Shown: piece by piece, positions 46,650-58,429 of the stretch
How the letters are laid out: each line of letters starts with the position of its first letter
How positions within the stretch are numbered: position 1 is the stretch's first letter
From: Larix kaempferi
Lineage: Eukaryota > Streptophyta > Pinopsida > Pinales > Pinaceae
Assembly (NCBI GenBank): GCA_027924585.1
Contig: BSBM01000442.1
Span: 6,510,001-6,574,000, forward strand
Length of the DNA stretch: 64,000 bases
Direction of reading: 5' to 3'
Made by a program: the position numbers and the translations under genes
The notes under the pieces: model-generated
The model's input: only the letters and a program-made list of their open reading frames with translations
The model's database searches: none
What the model was told of the DNA's origin: nothing

Positions 46650-47070
46650 AAACTTGTCACTATTGTGGAAAGGTGGGACGTGGAGAAAATTTATTGGAAG
46701 AAAATAAATGATTTGGAAGAAAAGGTTAAGAATATTGAAGAAGGCGTGTAGATTGGACCCTCGATCAACTGACCTGTAGATAATTTCAACTTTTTTGTCA
46801 AGAATTCCTAGGAATTACATGCTCACACCACTCAGATCAAGTGGATAGTTGATTCTGGTTGCACTCATCATATGGCTAAAGATGCTTCTTTGTTTTCTTC
46901 CTTAAGTGGAGCTCCATAACAAAAGATTTATGTAGTTGATTATTATTCTCTCATGTTCGCTGAAAGGGGAGATGTTGAATGTTGACATGGTCAAATTTCT
47001 AATGTCTATCATGTACCTAGATTGAGCACAAATTTGTTGTCAGTTTCTCAACTTACATAGACTGGTAAGT
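46650..47070 (+). pseudogene. Copia zinc knuckle and protease, outer copy
   Basis: TCHYCGKVG (partial zinc knuckle, about 46650-46680). Then WIVDSGCTHHMAKDASLF (about 46838-46895), the D-S-G active site of Copia protease, and STNLLSVSQLT (about 47025-47060). Stops follow. Confidence 0.82.
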
Positions 47071-47249
47071 GGTAAGTCTATTGATTTTTTGTTAGATCGC
47101 TTTATTGTAAATGATTTGAGGAAAGGGGGATGTCTATTACTTCAGGATATTTAGATCCTAAAGACAGTATATACAAGTTTTGTGACTCTTCCACAAATTA
47201 TTTTCAATCGACTAGACTGACTCCACTCATTTCTCAGACCAACAACAAA

Positions 47250-48075
47250 AGTCAAATTTGGCATGAACAACTTGGACATATGAACTTTTGAAGTTTGAAT
47301 ATGATGGTAACAAAGAATGTGGTTAATAGTCTCTGAAATATTGTTCCACATAATGGATTATGTATATGATGTGTGCTTGGAAATCATCATCAAGCACCTT
47401 TGATTCCAGGAAAGCATGGTAAACACAAGATCGACTAGAACTTGTTCACAATATTTGTTGCATGAAAAAACCAACGTTATCAGGTGAAAGTATATTTTAA
47501 CTTTCAATGATAATTTCTCCTTATTTACATGGGTTTATTTCTTGAAAAATAAAATTCATGTCTTTGAAATATTCAAGGAATTTAGGGCATTGCCTAAGAA
47601 GCAATGTGGCCAACCTATAAAGTGCTTGAGATCAGAAAATGGTGGAGAATATGTGAATTGGCATTTTGAAGAATATATATTGAAAAATGGTATTTCTTGT
47701 TAGAGATATATCCCTCACACCCCTCATCAGAATGAAGTCACAGAGAGGAAGAATAAGACTTTGGTAAAAATGGCTCAATGCCTACTGTATACGAAAGACC
47801 TTCTAACTAAATTTTGGGTAGAAGTTTTTTTATTGCTCAAACTATTTCCTCAACCTTTTTATGAATAGAGTTGTCGCGTGACTCTATTTGAGAAGTGGAT
47901 AGGAAGAAAATCTTATGTCAGACACCTCATAACCTTTGGATGGGTTGTTTGGATGCATATCAATGATAACTCTAGGAAGAAATTGGATGCAAAGAGTCAT
48001 TCTTGCATCATTATGGGCTATTTTGATGAATCAAAATCCTAATCCTATCAACTGTTTGACTAGGTCAAATAATAA
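47250..48075 (+). pseudogene. Copia integrase, outer copy
   Basis: IWHEQLGHMNF (the GAG-pre-integrase H-x-x-x-G-H word, about 47256) followed by the integrase core in shifting frames: VFEIFKEFRALPKKQCG, LRSENGGEYVN (about 47628-47660) and TPHQNEVTERKNKTLVKMAQ (about 47720-47780). The second catalytic Asp position reads Glu in SENGG. Heavily broken. Confidence 0.8.
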
Positions 48076-48489
48076 ATCATTTTGAGCAGAAATGTAATCT
48101 CCGATGAGAATATTTTAGGTATTAAGTTATTGGAATCCTCCTCTGGTTTATTGCACAGTGATCTTTTTTATATTTCTAGAGGAATTTGGATCAATTGTAC
48201 CTTCTTTCGAATTTTTGACCATATAATCGACATTATTCCTGATTCAAATTGTAGTAAGTCTACATCAACTAAAAATGTTGACACACCTACTCATCCATCT
48301 GACATTCACCGAATTGATTCACCGTCGACTTGTCTACCTCGATGGAATGCTAAAAATATTTAAGCTACAGGACCTAATGCTGGAGATGCTAGTATTGGTC
48401 GACATACTAGTAGTTAGAAACAACATGGCAGTGTTGCATTGATGGCACATGTTCTTGAAACCTGTGATGCTTACACTTACACTAATGAT

Positions 48490-48836
48490 TAGGGTGTTCC
48501 TGAATGGGAAAATTCCATATCTTCTAAAATTGATTTTTTGGTGAAGAATCACACTTGGTAACTGGCTCCATGATTGCAAGGAAAGAATGTTATTAAGTGT
48601 CAATGGGTTTACAAGACCAATTTTACCTCTGACGATGTTGTTGAATATCACAAGGCTTGACTTGTAACCAAGGGATTCTATTAGAAAAAAGGCATTGAAT
48701 ACACTAAAACCTTTTCCCCTATTGCAAATATGAAATTGATTCGACTAATCATTTTTCTTGCTACTCAGTTTGGATGGAAACTTTATCAAATGGATGTAAA
48801 AATTAACTTTAGTCATGGAGACTTGTCTAAATAAAT
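48490..48836 (+). pseudogene. Copia RT N-terminal part, outer copy
   Basis: SSKIDFLVKNHTW, then GKNVIKCQWVYKTNF, FSPIANMKLIRLII, and GWKLYQMDVKINF (first RT Asp, about 48797). It is interrupted at 48836 by the inner element and continues at 54119. Confidence 0.85.
48832..48836. repeat. Target duplication TAAAT, left
   Basis: Pairs with 54114-54118. It flanks the inner Copia element exactly. Confidence 0.88.
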
Positions 48837-49327
48837 TTTTGGAACCAAAGTGTATGCAAATTCATTATCACACCATTGGATCTTCTGGACATAGTCAATC
48901 GAAAGACAACGATCGACTAACAAAGCAGCCAACTGGAGGCTTAGCTAAGTGGTCGACTAATCGGTCAACTGAAAGGTCGATGAGGTCGTGGTTGACTCGA
49001 CTAGAACAATCGACTAATCTATGGGATGTTGTGGATTTCATGGAAATGGTTAGAACCAATGATCCCTATTTGTGGAACAAATCATCCTCTCTTGAAGGGA
49101 TTTATTTAGATATGGAGACTATAAAAGAATGACCCTATGGGTTGTGTTGATATCAAATTCATACTGAATATTGATGTTGAAGGATGCATTGTGATGTTCT
49201 AATCACAATGTGTTGTTCTTAAGTGTTGTAATAGTGTCTTTAGATACCACCTTCTTTATTGGAATATAGTTCCCTTCTATTATTTTATTTTCTATTATAT
49301 TGTTCAATGTGAAGAGGTTCATCAACA
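48837..49327 (+). repeat. 5' LTR, inner Copia
   Basis: 491 bp, TTTTGGAACC (TG lost to T) ... TCATCAACA. TATAAAAG at 49120-49127. U3 carries many TCGACTA/GTCGACT words. Confidence 0.9.
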
Positions 49328-49468
49328 TGGTATCATAGATATTGTTTTGACCTAACCTACTGTTTGTGAATCATGTTGAGTCAGATATAGGGTTGATTGA
49401 CTATGGGATAAATATTTGTCTACTGATACCTCTTCTTTGAACTTGGATCAAATCTGTTTGATCAAAAG

Positions 49469-50075
49469 GATGACTTCTAAGATAGAACCTCTTGTTTTGA
49501 ATGGACATATCTGGGCACTTGACATGGAAATTTTATTGAAGCCCAAGGGATTGTGGAAATATACTAAGGTCTCTATTCCAGATCCAATTGATGACCAAGC
49601 TAATTTTATCATCGGCAGAAAGAAACATGAGGTTGTTGGGGTCATTACGATCTACAATTCAAGGGAGATTCAGTTCCATACAAGTGGGATCAAATGCCCT
49701 CATGCTGCTTGGAGTAAGATGAAGTCATTGTTCGACAAGGTTAATGAAAGTCAAGTAATGAAGATAGAGAAAGAGATGATGTCTCTAGAACCCCATTGTT
49801 TTGAAAGGATTGAGGACTATTTAGCTTGCATCAAGAAGCTACAATTGGAATTGGGAAAATGTGGTCAAGGTTTTCCAAATAAGGATGGAAAACTTATCAC
49901 ACTGGTCCCGATGAATCTAAGGTCACCTTATGATGTTTTCTACTCTTCATTTCATGTCAATTGGATGTTATGCAAGAAAGATCGCAAGGACTTCACCTTT
50001 GATATCTTCTATGATTTATTGATTAAGTACCAACACAAGTTGCTTGAAGAAGGGAATCTTGGTAGAAAACACTAG
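49469..50075 (+). CDS. Copia gag, open frame, inner copy
   Basis: Capsid-type protein of the inner Copia element, about 201 residues from the ATG at 49469 (MTSKIEPLVLNGHIWALDME). This start is 141 bases after the primer site begins, and the matching ATG exists in the outer copy, so it is preferred over an earlier in-frame ATG at 49416. Typical gag words: WKYTKVSIPDP, WSKMKSLFDKVNESQVMKIE, HCFERIEDYLACIKKLQLEL, DFTFDIFYDLLIKYQHKLLEEG. The zinc knuckle is beyond the stop (50215-50265) and has lost cysteines (YHYYGKVVHVEKTY), so even this copy is unlikely to be functional. Confidence 0.82.
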
Positions 50076-50399
50076 GCTCACTTGATCAAAATCAAGGTCA
50101 AGGAAGATTATAAAGAACATGGTTGGCAGGATCATCGACTAGAATGTATCGACCAAACTACTAAAGGAAAGACTGATGAGTTGACATAGATGAAGAAGAA
50201 TTGAAAGAATAAAACCTATCACTACTATGGAAAGGTGGTACATGTCGAGAAAACCTACTAGAAGAAGACAAATGACTTGGAGGAAAAGGTCAAGCATATT
50301 GAAGAAGGTGCGTTGACTAGTCAGTCGATCAACTGAACTATAGGAAAATTTACCTTTTCTATCAACACTTCCTAAGAATTAAATTCCCATACCACACAG

Positions 50400-50709
50400 A
50401 CATAATGGATAATCAATTTTGCTTGTACTCATCAGATGGCTAAGGATGCTTCTATGTTCTCTTCCTTAAGTGGTAGAATAGAAGATTTATGTAGATGATG
50501 ATTGCACTCTCATGGTTGTTGGAAGCGGTGATGTTGAATGCAAGCATGGTCGAGTATCCAATGTATATCATGCACCTATCTTGAGTGCAAATTTGTTGTC
50601 AGTTGCACAACTTACACTGACTAAGAATATTGTTGAGTTTTTTTCAAATTGCTTTATCATAAAGGATCTAAGGCTTGGGGAGGAAATTGCATGGGAAACT
50701 ATTTCTTAG
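50400..50709 (+). pseudogene. Copia protease, inner copy
   Basis: IINFACTHQMAKDASMF near 50405, where the usual V-D-S-G-C-T-H is changed (D-S-G reads N-F-A), so the protease is dead. SANLLSVAQLTLTKN follows in the open frame 50512-50709. Confidence 0.8.
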
Positions 50710-50809
50710 GTATATTTAGATCCCAAAGACAGACTTTACAAGTTTGGTGAATCTCCCAGGGAATATTTTTGACCGACTAGACCAACTGCACTCATTGATC
50801 AAACTGATG

Positions 50810-51640
50810 ACAGAAGTCGAATTTGACATGAACGAATTAGACATCTAAACTTCGAAGTTTGAAGATGATGATAACAAATAATATGGTTACTAGTCTCCCA
50901 AAGAATGTTCCACCTGATGTATTTTGTAGAGGTTGTGTGCTTGGAAAGCATCATCATACACCCTTTGATTTTGGGAAATCATGGTGAGCAGAGGACCGAC
51001 TGGAACTTATTCACGGTGATCTATGTTGCATGAAGAAACCCTCACTAGCAAGTGCAAAGTATATTTTGACCTTCATTGATGATTTATCTAGATTAGCTTG
51101 GGTATAATTCTTGAAGAATAAGAGTCATGTATTTGAAATATTCAAGGAATTTAGAGCATTAGATGAAAATAAATATGGATGACCTATCAAATATTTGAGA
51201 TCAGACAATGGCGAGGAATATCTGAGTCGACAGTTTGAAGAATATCTCTTACACAATGGCATTTATTGACAAAGATTGGTCCCTCTCACCCCTCAGCGGA
51301 ATGGCATCGCACAGTGAAAGAATAGAACTTAGGTGGAAATGGCCTAGTTCCAACTGCAGACCAAAGACCTTCTGACTAAATTTTGTGCAGAAATTGTTTA
51401 TTTTTCAAACTATCTCCTGAACCTTATTCCGACTAGATTTGTCAGTGACATGACTCCAGTAGAAGTGGAATGGATGGAAACCCTTTATCGGACACCTTAG
51501 AACCTTTGTATGTGTGGCTTGGGTGCATATCATTGATAACTACAAGAAGAAATTGGATGAAAAGAGTCATGCTGCATCATAATGGGATATTTTGCTTAAT
51601 AAAAGCATATTGACAATTCGACCTAGTTAAAAACCATATC
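50810..51640 (+). pseudogene. Copia integrase, inner copy
   Basis: RIxHERIRHLNF-like start (about 50820), YILTFIDDLSRLAWV (about 51060-51105, catalytic Asp), KNKSHVFEIFKEF-like block, LRSDNGEEYLSRQF (about 51197-51235, second Asp), and PQRNGIAQ-like word (about 51290; the E of the usual N-G-x-x-E position is not clear). Frames are broken by stops. Confidence 0.8.
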
Positions 51641-52079
51641 TTTTGAGCATAAAAGTGATATTTGATGAGAATATTTCAGGTATCAAGTTGTTGAACTCCT
51701 CTTCTAGTATATTGCACAATGATCCTTTTGATATTACTAAAGAATATGGATTGAGTGTACCCTTCCTTGGAGCTTCGACCACATCCATGAATTCTACTCC
51801 TGAGTCGACTACTAGTCGATCTACATTGACTAAGAATGTTGACACACCTTCTCATTCAACTAAAAATCACTGACCCAAATCATCACTGACTTGTGTACCT
51901 CGGTGGGATGCTAAAATAAATTGAAGCTTCTGGATCTAATGATAGAGATGCTAGTATTGGTCAACAAACCCACAGTCAGAAACAACATGGTAGTGTTGCA
52001 TTTATGGCACGTGTTCTTGAAACCTATGATCCCAACACTTATATTGATGCTCAAGGAGTGCTTGAATGGGAAAATGCTA

Positions 52080-52930
52080 TGCCTACTGAAATTGATTCTT
52101 TGAAGAATAATCAGACTTGGGAGTTGGTTCCTTGATTGCAAGGAAAGAATGTTGTGAAGTGTTGATGGGTCTACATTAATACCAAATTTACTTTCAACGG
52201 TGCTCTTGAATTCCATAAGGATCGCTTGGTATCCAAGGGATTATCTCAGCAAGAAGGCATCGACTGCACTGAAACCTTTGCCCCGATTACAAATATGAAC
52301 TATGTTTGACTGATTCTCTCCCTTGTTTTTCATTTTGGATGGGAAATTCATCAAATGGATGTTAAAAGTGCTTTTCTTCATGGATACATGTCCAATTTAT
52401 TTATTTATTTTGGAACAACCTCCTGGTTTTGTGACAGACTCTGGTCTAGTTTTTCAACTGAAAAATTTGTTGTATGGTTTGAAACAAGCACCTCGTGCTT
52501 GGTATGAGAATATTGATCATTTATTTATCAATCTTGTCTTCAAACATTGTGAATCTAATCACAGTGTTTATGTATTGCATGTTCATGGTGATACTTTGAT
52601 TGTGGCATTGTATGTTGATGATTTAGTCATAACAGGAAATAATGTCAATATGATTTTGGGGTTGAAGAAATAACTTGAAGATACCTTTAAAATGAATGAT
52701 CTTGGTCTATTGCATTTATTTATGGGCATTCAAATTTTGCAAATGGATGATGGTATCTTTATTTCTTAAACAAAATATGCTTTGGATATTTTGAAATGAT
52801 TCAAAATGGACAATTGTAAGTCTTGTTCTACACCTTATTAGTCAGGCATAAAGTTGTCGAAGGACAATGACTCTCTGTGAGTTGACGCCACTCTTTATTG
52901 ATAGTTGGTCGGTATCTTGATTTACTTAAC
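52080..52930 (+). pseudogene. Copia reverse transcriptase, inner copy
   Basis: NQTWELVP, then FAPITNMN, IHQMDVKSAFLHGY (about 52350-52390), QPPGFVTDSGLVFQLKN, LYGLKQAPRAWYENI, and the intact catalytic word ALYVDDLVITGNN (about 52606-52645). Stops and small frame changes separate the parts. Confidence 0.87.
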
Positions 52931-53144
52931 TTGCAGTCAACCTGGTATCCCCTTTGTTGTTGGTGTGGTTTCCCAGTTCATGTAGGATCCTTGAGAAATC
53001 CATTGGAAAAATGCAAAGAGAATTGTTTGATGTATTAAAGGAACTTATATGTATGGTATTAAGTATTGTCATAGTTCAGAACCACTAGTTGGGTTTACTA
53101 ATTTTGACTAGGGAGGTGACTTTGACAATCGTAAATCCACTTAT

Positions 53145-53560
53145 GGCTATGTGTTTTGACTTTGTTCTGGACTGTTGGTCCAGTCATGTAAGAAGCAGAA
53201 AATAGTCTCCCTTTCAACTACAAAAGCATAATATCGTGGAGTTGTCAATGCAAGTACAAAGATAGTTTGGATCCATAAGCTTTTAGATGAGCTTGGTTTT
53301 CATTTTCAAGACTCTACTGTTATCCATTGTGACAATCAAAGTACAATACAGGTTGATGGTAATATTGTTTCTCACAGCAAAATGAATCATTTTAAACTTC
53401 ATGATATCCACTACTTGAGAGAGTTAATACATGACAATGTTGTAACACTTGTTTATTGCACGATAGATTATTAGATTGTTGATATCCTTATGAAGCCTCT
53501 ACCAAAAGCTAAGTTTGTGAAACTTTGGGATACGCTTGGGATTCAGGAAACTGCAATTAT
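53145..53560 (+). pseudogene. Copia RNase H, inner copy
   Basis: LVQSCKKQKIVSLSTTKA-like block, the stop-containing Y-R-G-V-V-N-A, IWIHKLLDELGF, VIHCDNQSTIQV (about 53322-53350, catalytic Asp), SHSKMNHFKLHDIHYLREL (about 53375-53425) and DILMKPLPKAKFVKLWD (about 53480-53530). Confidence 0.85.
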
Positions 53561-53625
53561 GAGGTGGTGTTCAGAGAACATACTTTCATCTCCTGAATCT
53601 CCAGAGCATTGTGTTTATGGTGGGA

Positions 53626-54113
53626 TGTTGGAACCATAGGTTATGCAGTTTCATCACACCTTTGGATCTTATGGAGACAACCAGACAAAAGAAAAAAATT
53701 GACTAGAAAAGTAGTCGAATGGAGGCTTGACTAAGTGGTCGACTAATCAATGAACTAAATGGTCAACGAGGCCATGGTTGGCTCAACTAGAACAATAGAA
53801 TAATCTACAGAACGCTGCAGATTTCATGGAAACAGTTAGAACCAACGACCCCTATTTGTGGACCAGATCATCCTCACTTCAAGGGATTTTATTAGATATA
53901 GAGACTATAAAATAATGACCCTATGGGTTGTTTTAATATCTAATTCATATTGAATATTGATGTTGAAGAATGCATTTTGATGTTCTAATCACAATGCATT
54001 GTGCTTAAGTGTTGTAACGATGTCTTTAAACACCACCTTCTTTCTTGGCATAAAGTTCCCTTTTGTTATTTTCTTTTCTATTCTATTGTTAAATGTGAAG
54101 AGGTTCCCCAACA
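53626..54113 (+). repeat. 3' LTR, inner Copia
   Basis: 488 bp, TGTTGGAACC ... TTCCCCAACA. TATAAAAT at 53906-53913. Followed by TAAAT. Confidence 0.92.
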
Positions 54114-54118
54114 TAAAT

Positions 54119-54730
54119 ATACATGGATCAACCTCCTGGTTTTGTGACAGATTCTAGTCTTGTTTGTCGACTAAAGAAGTCTTTGTATGATTTGAAACAA
54201 GCACCCTGTGCTTGGTATGAGAAGATTAATCATTTCTTTATCAATCTTGGCTTTAAGCATTGTGAATCTAATCATAGTATTTATGTATTACATGTTCACG
54301 GTGATACTTTAATTCCAACATTGTATGTTGATGGTTTAGTCATAACCATAAACAATATCGACTTGATTATGATCTTGAAGAAATAACTTGCGGATACCTT
54401 TGAAATGACTGACCTTGTTCTATTGCATTTATTTCTAGGCATTCAAATTTTGCAAATGAACGATGGTACCATTCTTTCTCAACAAAAATATGCTTTGGAT
54501 CTTTTGAAACGATTCAAAATGGAAAACTATAAGTCTTGTGCTACACCTTATCAATTAGGCATTAAATTGTCTAAGGATTGTGACTCTCCTTGAGTTGATG
54601 CCACCCTTTATCGATAGTTGGTCAGCATTTTGATTTACTTAACTCACAGTTGGCCTTATCTCTCCTTTGTTGTTAGTGTGGTTTTTCGGTTCATGCATGA
54701 TCCTAGAGAAAGCCACTAGAAAGATGCAAA
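54119..54730 (+). pseudogene. Copia RT C-terminal part, outer copy
   Basis: Resumes the RT cut at 48836: MDQPPGFVTDSSLVCRLKK, LYDLKQAPCAWYEKI, then TLYVDGLVIT at about 54320, where the second catalytic Asp is Gly. LHLFLGIQILQMNDG and QQKYALDLLKRFKM follow. Confidence 0.88.
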
Positions 54731-54889
54731 GAGAATTGTTCAATATATTAAGGGAACTTATCAATATAGTATCAAATATTGTCGCAGTTCAAAACTTCTG
54801 GTCAGGTTTACCGATTCCAACTGGGGGGGTGACGTTGAAGATCGTAAATCCTCTTCTCTCTATGTGTTTAAACTTAGTTTTGGACCTTT

Positions 54890-55240
54890 GGTGTGGTCAT
54901 GTAAGAAACATAAGGTCGTCTCTCTTTCAACCACAATAGCATAATATTGTGGAGCTGTTAATGCAGGTACAAAGGAATTTTGGATCTGTCATCTTTTGGA
55001 AGAGCTTGGTTTTCTTATTTATGCCTTGAATGTTATCCATTGTGACAATCAGAGTGCAATATAGGTTGTTTTTAATCATGTTGCACACAACAAAATGAAG
55101 CATGTTGAACTTCATGATGTCCACTACTTGAGAGAGTTGATACATGACAATGTTGTAACACTTGTTTATTGCAAGATAGATGATCATATAGCTTATATAT
55201 TTACAAGGCCTCTACCAGAAGCTAAGTTTGTGAAACTTTG
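54890..55240 (+). pseudogene. Copia RNase H, outer copy
   Basis: VWSCKKHKVVSLSTT (about 54892), then VIHCDNQSAI-stop (about 55034-55062), NKMKHVELHDVHYLREL (about 55090-55140) and HIAYIFTRPLPEAKFVKLW (about 55186-55243). Stops remove function. Confidence 0.84.
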
Positions 55241-55337
55241 GGCTATGCTTGGGATTCGAGAAGTTATAAATATGGGGAGGTGTTCAGAGAACGTAATTCC
55301 ATTTCCTAAATCTCCAGAGTGTTGTGTTAATGGGGGG

Positions 55338-55821
55338 TGTTCAAACCAAAGGCTATGCAGGCTCATCACACCTCTGGATCTTCTGGAGAGAGTCAATCAA
55401 AATACAACAATTAACTAGAAGAGTAGTCGACTGAATGCTTGACCAAGTGGTCGATTGATTAGTTGACTGAATGGTCAACGAGGAAGTGCTCGATTCAACT
55501 ACAATAGTCGACTAATCAATGGGATGTTGTTGATTTCCTGGAAACAGTTAGAACCGATAACCCTTATTTGTGGACCAAATCATCCTCACTTCAAGGAATT
55601 TTGTTAGATATTGAGACTATAAAAGAACGACCCTATGGGTTGCATTAATAATGAAGTATATCGATTGATGATGTTGAATAATGCATTGTGATGTTCTGAT
55701 CATAATGCACTATGCTTAAGTGTTGTAAATGGTGTTTGTAGACATCACCCCTCTTCTTGGAATACTTATCCCTTATGTTATTTTCTTTTATGTACAGTTG
55801 TTCAAAGGTGTTTTCCCAACA
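55338..55821 (+). repeat. 3' LTR, outer Copia
   Basis: 484 bp, TGTTCAAACC ... TTCCCAACA, TATAAAAG at 55618-55625. Preceded by the polypurine tract ATGGGGGG. Confidence 0.9.
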
Positions 55822-56579
55822 CATGTGACTATGCCAAGTCATCCACAATCGCCTCATGGGGCGTCTAGTATGATGGTGTAGAGATAGCCTGACTGGGCAT
55901 AAATCAAGTCGAACTGTTGAGCTTTTAAGATAGCTTCTTCTTCTGACTAGGGTCGTTCGAAAGCTACATCTTTGGCTATGAGGGGTAGGAGTGATTTGAG
56001 AAACCAATCCAAAAATATACGGTCGTCCAGTTTTATCTTGCAGAGGCTACGACGCTTGTGCCACTCATGGATATGGTCAGTGATGTGGGTAGTTGTGTTT
56101 TGTCTGCAAGACAACAGTATTTCAACTCCTACATCATAGCATATAGGTAGCTGGAAAAACTGAAGGAAAGTGGAGGTGAGGGATGTAAATATATGGTGGG
56201 TCCCATGTGGTTGTTCAATGTACCACTTGGCTGCAGAGCCAATGAACGTTCGTTGCAACAATCTTAGTCTAATGGAGTCGTCCACTATGGAGTTAGATGA
56301 ACACCATAGGTGAAATGACATTATATGGTTTTGGGGATCTTCCCCAGGTTTTCCTTCAAACTTGGGGATGTCCGAGGGGAGCTTTGTAGGCATGGGTGGC
56401 CATGTAGCGTTGTTCCTGATAGGATCATTGGTTAACCTGGCTAGGTCTGGTAAGTTCAGACTAGCCATGTATGGTAAACTAGCAGATGGGTGTGGCATAA
56501 TGACTGGGACATAACTGCTAATGGTGGCATTATGTAGTGGTCCAGTAACCAAGATTGTGCAATGGGCACCTATCAACAA
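55822..56579 (-). pseudogene. gag of older Tat-type element
   Basis: The - strand frame runs from 56579 (cut on its N-terminal side by the LTR at 56580): SLNLPDLARLTNDPIRN, TWPPMPTKLPSDIPKFEGKP, then the capsid core SIVDDSIRLRLLQRTF and AAKWYIEQPHGTH, ITDHIHEWHKRR, and IAKDVAFERP. A stop follows, then SEEEAILKAQQFDLIYAQSG and YLYTIILDAP. The upstream part of gag should lie beyond the element inserted at 56580, outside the window. The protease of the same element is at 44733-45276. Confidence 0.85.
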
Positions 56580-57220
56580 TGTGATAGCAGTTTCAATATA
56601 GAAAGCAAAAACTATTATGAATTAAATCTAAATCTAAACTAACATGTGCATATAACAAATAAATCTAAAAACGATTCATAGAAAGAACAAGAAATAAAAG
56701 AATGTTTTGTATTATCATACCTCAAATGGTGAGGATTTGTGGTGTTGAGCAGCTCCAAGGGTGAGATGCTCCAGGCTCCAATGGCCTCTTCTCCAAGATT
56801 GCTACAATGTTCAAGAACTCATAAGAGATTTTGACAGCATGAGGATAGGATGATGGATGGATGGAAAGTGAGGAGCCCCTACCACCTTTTTATAGTTTTT
56901 GGTGGTGGGGAATACCATTATGGTTTTGAGGAAACCAATGGTATTGACCAACATGGTTTAGGTACCTTTTTCCCTCTTTTTTCCTTTTTTGAATATTTTG
57001 AATATTTTTATTCCCTTTTAATATTTTTGGGAATTCTGGACCCTTTTTTAGGGTTTTTTGTGTTTTTGGAGGAAAAATATACATTTTGAGGGGAAAATGG
57101 GGTGTATTATGGTCTTTTGGTGACCTTTTGATGGCTTTAGAGGCTCAAATGGTGGAAAAGTGGACAAATGGGTCATGTGAATAAGGAAATGAGCTAGTGA
57201 GCACTTTTTGGGTGTTAACA
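56580..57220 (-). repeat. 3' LTR of PMD-carrying Tat element
   Basis: In - strand sense TGTTAACACCC ... CTATCACA, 641 bp. TATA box TATAAAAA at 56887-56894. The lower end is set by the terminal CA and by where the neighbouring gag frame starts. Confidence 0.78.
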
Positions 57221-57234
57221 GATTGCCCCCTGAT
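57221..57234 (-). other. Polypurine tract
   Basis: ATCAGGGGGCAATC on the - strand, adjoining the LTR start. Confidence 0.82.
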
Positions 57235-58429
57235 GTGTGAGGGCAAGAGCTCATCATATGGTCGATAGACATCATAGTTCTTTTGTATTTTCCTTGGGGT
57301 TTGGGGAAGAGAAGAGACCGGTTGGAGACTGGATCAACGGCCCTTGGAAGCTGCAAAAACAAAAAATATTACATGGCCTCAATATGAATGAGGAATAATC
57401 TCTGATAATGGACGAGGCGGGCATACCTATGCTCGTATCAAGACATATACATAACAATTAGTCCCAAGAAGGGGGACATAAAAAATATGTTGGTACATCA
57501 TAATGGTCCAAAGGGGACACTATTTTGGGATGTACTCATGATCATAACATGACTGATCTCAATAACTGATACACTGGAATAAAGAGACAACCGTTCTGAA
57601 CAAGGTCTCAGAAGGGTTGATGAACTGTTGAAACTGAAGGTGTCCAACATCTGTAGGGAATCAATGACTGTGAGTCATCTCTGAGAAGTAAATGTAACTG
57701 TATACTCGAGGGAGTATATAAAACTAGGGTACATCTGAATACTGTTGCCATGCGCAACCCGGATATCTAGAGGAAAATGTAACTAGTTGTGTCCATAAGT
57801 AGACTCTCAAATGTGGAAGAGTCAGGCAGTATCCGAGGTCTTCAACAAAAAATTGAGAGGACCAATACCCTATGCGAGTCTCAACGATGCGATCAAGGTG
57901 TTGAAGTCGAGCATGTAAGAAACAACCATTTGGAGAGGCACTGGGGACTCTTCTCGAAATGATTCGTAGGCACTCATCATAAATGGTGATGAGTCCAAGA
58001 CACAGGGACCTCTAAGTCTATCCTCTGGAGTAAATTTGGTTGGTGTCGATAGAGGGAGACCAGCAACTAACAAGGCAATGATGTTTCCTTGATAGGAGCG
58101 CGAGGTGTAGAACTGAAGTGTGGTAGTACTGATGGTAGGACTGACATACTGTGGGGATGGGAAATAACTGGGGTCGTAGAGTGGGTGGACTCAAACTTCT
58201 TTTGTTCAAAGCATGATGACGTGGTTGACCTAGCAACGTAGGAAACTGACTTGTAGGTGTGGGGATCATAGCTTTAAGGACTGAAGGGTATGTATTGTAG
58301 ACTGGAGTGACTCTGGGGGGGACAAGCCGATGGATGCTGTAGAAGGCCCCTTAGGGTGACATACTGCAGAATACTCTGAACAAAGGCGACCAAAATGGGG
58401 AAGCTGCCATATGAGTAGACATGATCTGT
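57235..58429 (-). other. Non-coding spacer of PMD-carrying Tat element
   Basis: No gene seen. Patches shared with 40110-41300 (older Tat element). Short open frames on the - strand have no motif. Confidence 0.6.

Larger units (their letters stand above)
48837..54113 (+). mobile_element. Inner Copia element, same family
   Basis: Complete element nested in its own relative within the RT region. LTRs 48837-49327 and 53626-54113, primer site TGGTATCATAGA at 49328, polypurine tract just before 53626, and perfect TAAAT duplication. The gag frame is intact; pol is broken in several places. Confidence 0.92.
45277..55821 (+). mobile_element. Outer Copia element, interrupted by a sister copy
   Basis: LTRs at 45277-45759 and 55338-55821. 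The internal region is split at 48836/54119 by the inner element. All Copia domains are recognisable but full of stops. The flanks AAGGT and CATGT do not match, so the target duplication is lost or was never perfect. The flanking Tat gag and protease suggest the insertion site was near the gag-protease junction. Confidence 0.88.

Noticed and set aside
45272-55826. Target duplication for the outer Copia element
   Set aside because: Flanks AAGGT and CATGT do not match, so none is claimed.
56580-57220. Tandem Tat elements sharing one LTR
   Set aside because: The gag frame next to this LTR is already open at the boundary, without a recognisable primer site or gag start, so insertion of one element into the gag of another explains the junction better.
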